Made by a program: the position numbers and the translations under genes. From Strigamia acuminata (Eukaryota > Arthropoda > Chilopoda > Geophilomorpha > Linotaeniidae), in assembly GCA_949358305.1 (NCBI GenBank), contig OX442315.1:2728001-2792000 (forward strand): a stretch of DNA of 64,000 bases. Direction: 5' to 3'. This document shows positions 60,595 to 64,000 of this stretch, piece after piece. The notes under the pieces were generated by a model that saw nothing but the letters and a program-made list of their open reading frames with translations, was not told the origin of the DNA and searched no databases. Every line of letters begins with the position of its first letter. Within the stretch, counting starts at the first letter, position 1.

Positions 60595-62257
60595 ATCTAA
60601 TACTGAATAAGTTTCCCCCCCCCGACAATTTGGCGGTCACATCTGCAAATAAAGGCAAAGGATATGAGTTGGGAAAAATAGCTTTGTTAATTGTCCGATT
60701 ATAGCAACCAGCCAATTTGATGGTGCCATCAGACTTTTTAACATGCATCACGGGCGTTGCCCAACGTGATGATGCAACTGGGGAAATAATACCAAGCGCT
60801 TGCAAACGCGCTAACTCAGCCTCGACCAATGGCTTAACTGCTATGGGGACTGGATAAGCTTTTAGAAAAATCGGCTGCACCGTTGGATCAACGTCAATGT
60901 GGACTGTGGACTTGTTAAAGCAACCAATTTCATCGCGGAAAGTGTGCTCGTGCTTCAGCAACAACGTTTCCAGAGCTTTGGCGGAAGTGGAATCAAGGAC
61001 CTCGGGCTCAGGAACAACGGAATCGGCCTTATAAATTTTCGCGCCGACCGCTTCGGCAGTTTTTGAAAGAAGGCCGAACATACACAGCCAACCCCTGCCC
61101 AACAACGGAACCGGACCATCCCGTGCGACACAGAGTGGCAATTGAAAATTACGATTTTTGAACCTGACTGGAACTTCAATAACTCCCTCCATCTGTATTT
61201 GATCGCCTGTGTACGTGTACATGTTGCACGGGATGGTCTGCAATGGAAAATGAGAAAAATGTTTTAGATATAAATCAAGAGCAATAATTGAAGCACCTGC
61301 CCCCGTGTCCATCTCCATATCGAGATTGACACCATCGATACAAATGGTGATCATAACCGGCTTCACACGTGGCAAATGCACGGAATTAACTGCAGTTGCG
61401 GGACCAGTGTGAACTCGATAGAAGTCCATGTCCTCGTTAAAACGAACAACGTGAGTGGAATCCGATGCTGGAACACGAGAACGACACACCGGACGAATAT
61501 GTCCAGTTTTACCACAGCCGTGGCACTTGGCGTCCCGAAAACGACACGAATCGCGCGAGTGGTTCGATTTCCCACAAGCCGAGCACCCCGACGCATTTCC
61601 TTTACTGGATGGTTGGTGTGGAGTTGGAAAAGCAACGTTTTTCTTCGCGAAACGCTTCCCGCCTCGTTTGTTCGGCTCGTATCGCGGCTTTGACTCGTGG
61701 AGTTTATGCACAGGAGTGGCGGCAGTATTCTGGGCAGCAATGGTCGAAAACTCCTTCGATGACACCTCGGCGGAGGCCGCAAAAGCAACGGCGTCGTCGA
61801 AAGTCAGTCCTGTTTTCAGGGTTAACGCGTGTTGGACTTGCTCATTTTGCAGGCCACATAAAAAACGATTTTGCAGCTCGTCCGATTTATTATCACCAAA
61901 GTCGCAATTTTGAGCAAGGTCTTGGAGAGCCAACGAGTATTCGGTGACGGTCTCCCCTGCTTGGCGATCACGCCGGTGAAATCGGCGTATTTCGGCCAAA
62001 ACGAGCGGCTTCGGGCGGGCGTTCTTCTGCATGAGCGCTACCAATTCGGCGTACTTGAATTCGGCCGGCTTCTTGGGTGCTGTAAGCGACACCAATAACT
62101 TCAACGTCGGCATGCCCACGTACGCGAGCAGCGTGTGAACCTGCTCCAAATCGTCAACAATCTTGTTGCAGGCGAAAATACTCGCCATACGCAAACAATA
62201 AAGTTCCCAATCATCACTGGAATCGTATTCGCGAAGTGTACCTTTCAACGTCGACAT
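60578..62257 (-). CDS. Gypsy-2 Gag-protease-RT start
   Basis: 559 aa from the ATG at 62257 (MSTLKGTLREYDSSDDWELY, the K02A2.6-like gag opening). Two CCHC-type knuckles (CSACGKSNHSRDSC, CHGCGKTGHIRPVC), protease (EMDTGAGASII) and the first RT block (SRWATPVMHVKKSDGTIKL). In the family's GDY/F context it has GCY, an odd substitution. The frame fails just after LSGGG at the G9 run. Confidence 0.9.
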   Translation of the reverse strand: MSTLKGTLREYDSSDDWELYCLRMASIFACNKIVDDLEQVHTLLAYVGMPTLKLLVSLTAPKKPAEFKYAELVALMQKNARPKPLVLAEIRRFHRRDRQAGETVTEYSLALQDLAQNCDFGDNKSDELQNRFLCGLQNEQVQHALTLKTGLTFDDAVAFAASAEVSSKEFSTIAAQNTAATPVHKLHESKPRYEPNKRGGKRFAKKNVAFPTPHQPSSKGNASGCSACGKSNHSRDSCRFRDAKCHGCGKTGHIRPVCRSRVPASDSTHVVRFNEDMDFYRVHTGPATAVNSVHLPRVKPVMITICIDGVNLDMEMDTGAGASIIALDLYLKHFSHFPLQTIPCNMYTYTGDQIQMEGVIEVPVRFKNRNFQLPLCVARDGPVPLLGRGWLCMFGLLSKTAEAVGAKIYKADSVVPEPEVLDSTSAKALETLLLKHEHTFRDEIGCFNKSTVHIDVDPTVQPIFLKAYPVPIAVKPLVEAELARLQALGIISPVASSRWATPVMHVKKSDGTIKLAGCYNRTINKAIFPNSYPLPLFADVTAKLSGGGNLFSIRYEFSL

Positions 62258-62443
62258 CTTGATGGCAAGGAGACGGAATATGACACGAGAAACACGAAAA
62301 TTCGAAGCACAGAACGACTAGGCCTACTTCGGGGACGGCGTGGTCAGCGACGGTCAAAAACGGCGAAAAAGTTCATCAAAAGTCACAAAAAACTCACAAA
62401 AAGTAGATACGAAGCTGCATCTGGTTGTGGGTCGTCGATTGCG

Positions 62444-62461
62444 ATCCTCCTCGTCGCCAAT
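62444..62461 (-). other. Gypsy-2 primer-binding site, tRNA not identified
   Basis: Adjacent to the 5' LTR the minus strand reads AT, then TGGCGACGAGGAGGATCG. TGG fits a CCA-ended tRNA, but I could not match the rest to a tRNA confidently. The coordinates are approximate by a base or two. Confidence 0.5.
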
Positions 62462-62629
62462 TAGTGTGTATTTATGATTTGATGAATGGTGGTCAAGAAA
62501 GACAACATGTCGGCCATAGTAAACTAAACTAACTGATTTATTGTCGAATTACAATATAGTTGGCGCTGCTCTTAAAAGCGCCGAAACATAACGATTGGTC
62601 AAGATTGACCGATGGAGTAAGACACTCCA
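62462..62629 (-). repeat. Gypsy-2 5' LTR, 168 bp
   Basis: Matches 57845-58012 with one visible substitution; TTTAC follows. Confidence 0.9.
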
Positions 62630-62689
62630 TTTACATTTATTTTAAAGCTTTTGCGTAGTGTTTTTTATGTGATAAACTTTTTGCCGAAA

Positions 62690-62920
62690 AATCGCCATCT
62701 TAAAATCGCCCGGTCATGCGCCGGGTTCAATTAAACGCCTGGTTTTAAATTGGCGCCTGGGGAAGCGGCTAAACAAATTAAACGCCCGGGCGTTTAAACG
62801 GGGCGGTACGGTAAGCCCGGGAGGTTTGAAGAAAAATCACTTATACTTGTAGATAGAACAGCAATCGTGGGATCACACCTCACGCAAGGAGGCAACTCCA
62901 TGATTTACAGTCAAAATACA
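62690..62920. repeat. GC-rich palindromic block upstream of gene F
   Basis: Second copy of the 32460-32680 block (AAAATCGCCCGGT, GCCCGGGCGTTTAAACGGGGC-like symmetry, AGCCCGGGAGGTTTGAAG). Before gypsy-2 arrived it lay a few hundred bases upstream of gene F, as its partner does for gene E. Confidence 0.65.
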
Positions 62921-63215
62921 TCACTCACTCATAATCATATACATTACCCAATAATAATCATTCATACAATATAATTGTTTTAACAAACCGTAACACACCT
63001 AACAAACCGTGCACATCAGTCATGTACTATACAGTAGTAGTAATATTAATCCCAGGTGGGAAATTTACTTTAAATTGAACCATTTTCTCTTTTGAAGCAT
63101 CCATTAAAAATTAATACTTTGAAAGAATTGCTAATTGGACTTCAACAATCCTTTCTGGGTCCAATCAATCAACAATATATCCTTGTGATTGATTCTTGGA
63201 CACTGCAACACAGTA
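62921..63215. other. No recognisable gene
   Basis: AT-rich flank to the right of the Ig array; nothing recognised. Confidence 0.5.
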
Positions 63216-63963
63216 CCTGCAAGGCCAGTCCAACACCACCCTGCCAGGTGAAGTTGATGGTTGAGGTTTAGCGACCCTGATGACATCGTATTCGATCACT
63301 GACCAACAACCAAAGGGAAAGGGTACACTTGTACCCATGGTAAAAGAGTGGACTATATAAGGCCAAACATCCTGTTTGTGGCCATAATTACTTAGGAACA
63401 GCTCTTGTTCACCACGGAGATGCTTACGGACTTGGCTGGTCTGCTAATCCCAGCACGACTGATTACTAATTCAATGAAAATTTTTATTAGATAACGTCTA
63501 TCGCTTTACTGGGACCGATTCCGTACATTCTGAAATAGAATTTCTCAGACTAAACATCACATCAACAGCCCAGTTTTGTTTCTTTGTCCGATTTATTGCA
63601 CCGATACTTTCATGTTTAAAGGTTGAGGGGTAGTGTGTGACCGATAACCGGCTATCGCAACACGGAACCCGCGTGGCTCAATCCAACTACACTTCGCCAG
63701 ATGGCGTTGACGATTGAAGAGTAATGACCCGGATGACGTGATATCCAGTCACTGATCCCACAACCAATGTGAGAAGGTACTCTCGTACCCATGGTGCTAG
63801 AGTGGACTATAAAAGGGCCAACATCCTGTTGAGAGCCCAGAGTTACTTAGGAACAGCTCTCGTTAACATCTGGCTGTTCTTCACTTTTGTTCACCATGGT
63901 GATGCTCAGAGACTTGGCTGGTCTGTCAGTCCCAGTATCGTGAGCAATCCATGGGCCGAATGA
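63216..63963 (+). promoter_or_regulatory. Two diverged tandem units with TATA boxes
   Basis: Units beginning near 63216 and 63672 share TTGTACCCATGG/TCGTACCCATGG, AGAGTGGACTATA, ACATCCTGTT, TTACTTAGGAACAGCTCT and GACTTGGCTGGTCTG. Each has a TATA box (63354-63361 TATATAAG; 63808-63815 TATAAAAG) followed some 60-90 bp later by an ATG (63420; 63896) opening a short frame containing DLAGL. They could be duplicated promoters with first exons, or LTR-like repeats. The window ends before this can be resolved. Confidence 0.45.
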
Positions 63964-64000
63964 TCAACTATCTGACCATGCTGCACAACTGGTTTACCAT

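Larger units (their letters stand above)
57845..62629 (-). mobile_element. Gypsy-2: 4.8-kb Ty3/gypsy (K02A2.6/mag-like) element
   Basis: 168-bp LTRs (57845-58012, 62462-62629; one difference seen, TAGGTGG/TAGTTGG) and duplication TTTAC (57840-57844, 62630-62634). The corresponding region upstream of gene E (AAATATTTATATTTATTTTAAAGC) gives the empty site. One frameshift in RT (see CDS). The minus strand matches gene F. Confidence 0.92.

Overview
This is a metazoan nuclear window, most likely from an arthropod. It has intron-split genes with short introns, a DEG/ENaC channel fragment, a BEL/Pao element (a clade confined to animals), Ty3/gypsy and copia elements, and many small DNA transposons. 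A springtail-like or similar arthropod would fit, but the taxon is a guess. No prokaryotic gene, CRISPR array or rRNA gene was seen.

Layout. 1-7.5 kb: low-complexity DNA, two separated pieces of a minus-strand DEG/ENaC (pickpocket/ASIC-type) channel gene, and the 3' end of a plus-strand gypsy-type element (integrase tail) lying against its upstream exon. 7.55-8.0 kb: an intronless, shortened CPSF30 (CPSF4)-like gene. 8.2-57.7 kb: a head-to-tail, minus-strand array of six paralogous genes (called A to F here). Each has the same six-exon plan: signal peptide, Ig1, Ig2, Ig3, a short coiled coil, and a tiny C-terminal exon. The products are predicted secreted proteins of about 348-362 aa. Degenerate pieces of further members lie at 14.9-15.5 kb and 33.1 kb. 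A, B, C and F have open, correctly phased exons. D is split by a BEL insertion inside Ig1. E has lost most of Ig3.

The array has been heavily hit by transposons, and because the copies are paralogous many insertions have an empty site a few kb away. BEL/Pao: 21696-27613, intact ORF, TSD CTTAT. Gypsy-1: 36532-57572, about 14.0 kb without its nested insertion, 1591-bp LTRs, gag, pol and a third unassigned ORF. Copia: 49486-56504, TSD AAAAT, inside the 5' LTR of gypsy-1. Gypsy-2: 57845-62629, TSD TTTAC, just upstream of gene F. Smaller elements (Tc1/mariner, pogo/Tigger, hAT, 3-bp-TSD MITEs) sit in introns and spacers; elements shared between copies date insertions relative to gene duplications.

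The Ig genes form one lineage-specific family that looks diversified by duplication and exon-scale sequence exchange: C and D share Ig1 and flanks, yet C's Ig2 matches B and D's matches A. A recognition or immune role is inference from architecture only. Gypsy-1 carries a textbook -1 frameshift signal between gag and pol (slippery A AAA AAC, stop, 7-nt spacer, 8-bp stem). The end of the window (62.6-64 kb) holds two tandem diverged units, each with a TATA box and a short open frame of unknown meaning.
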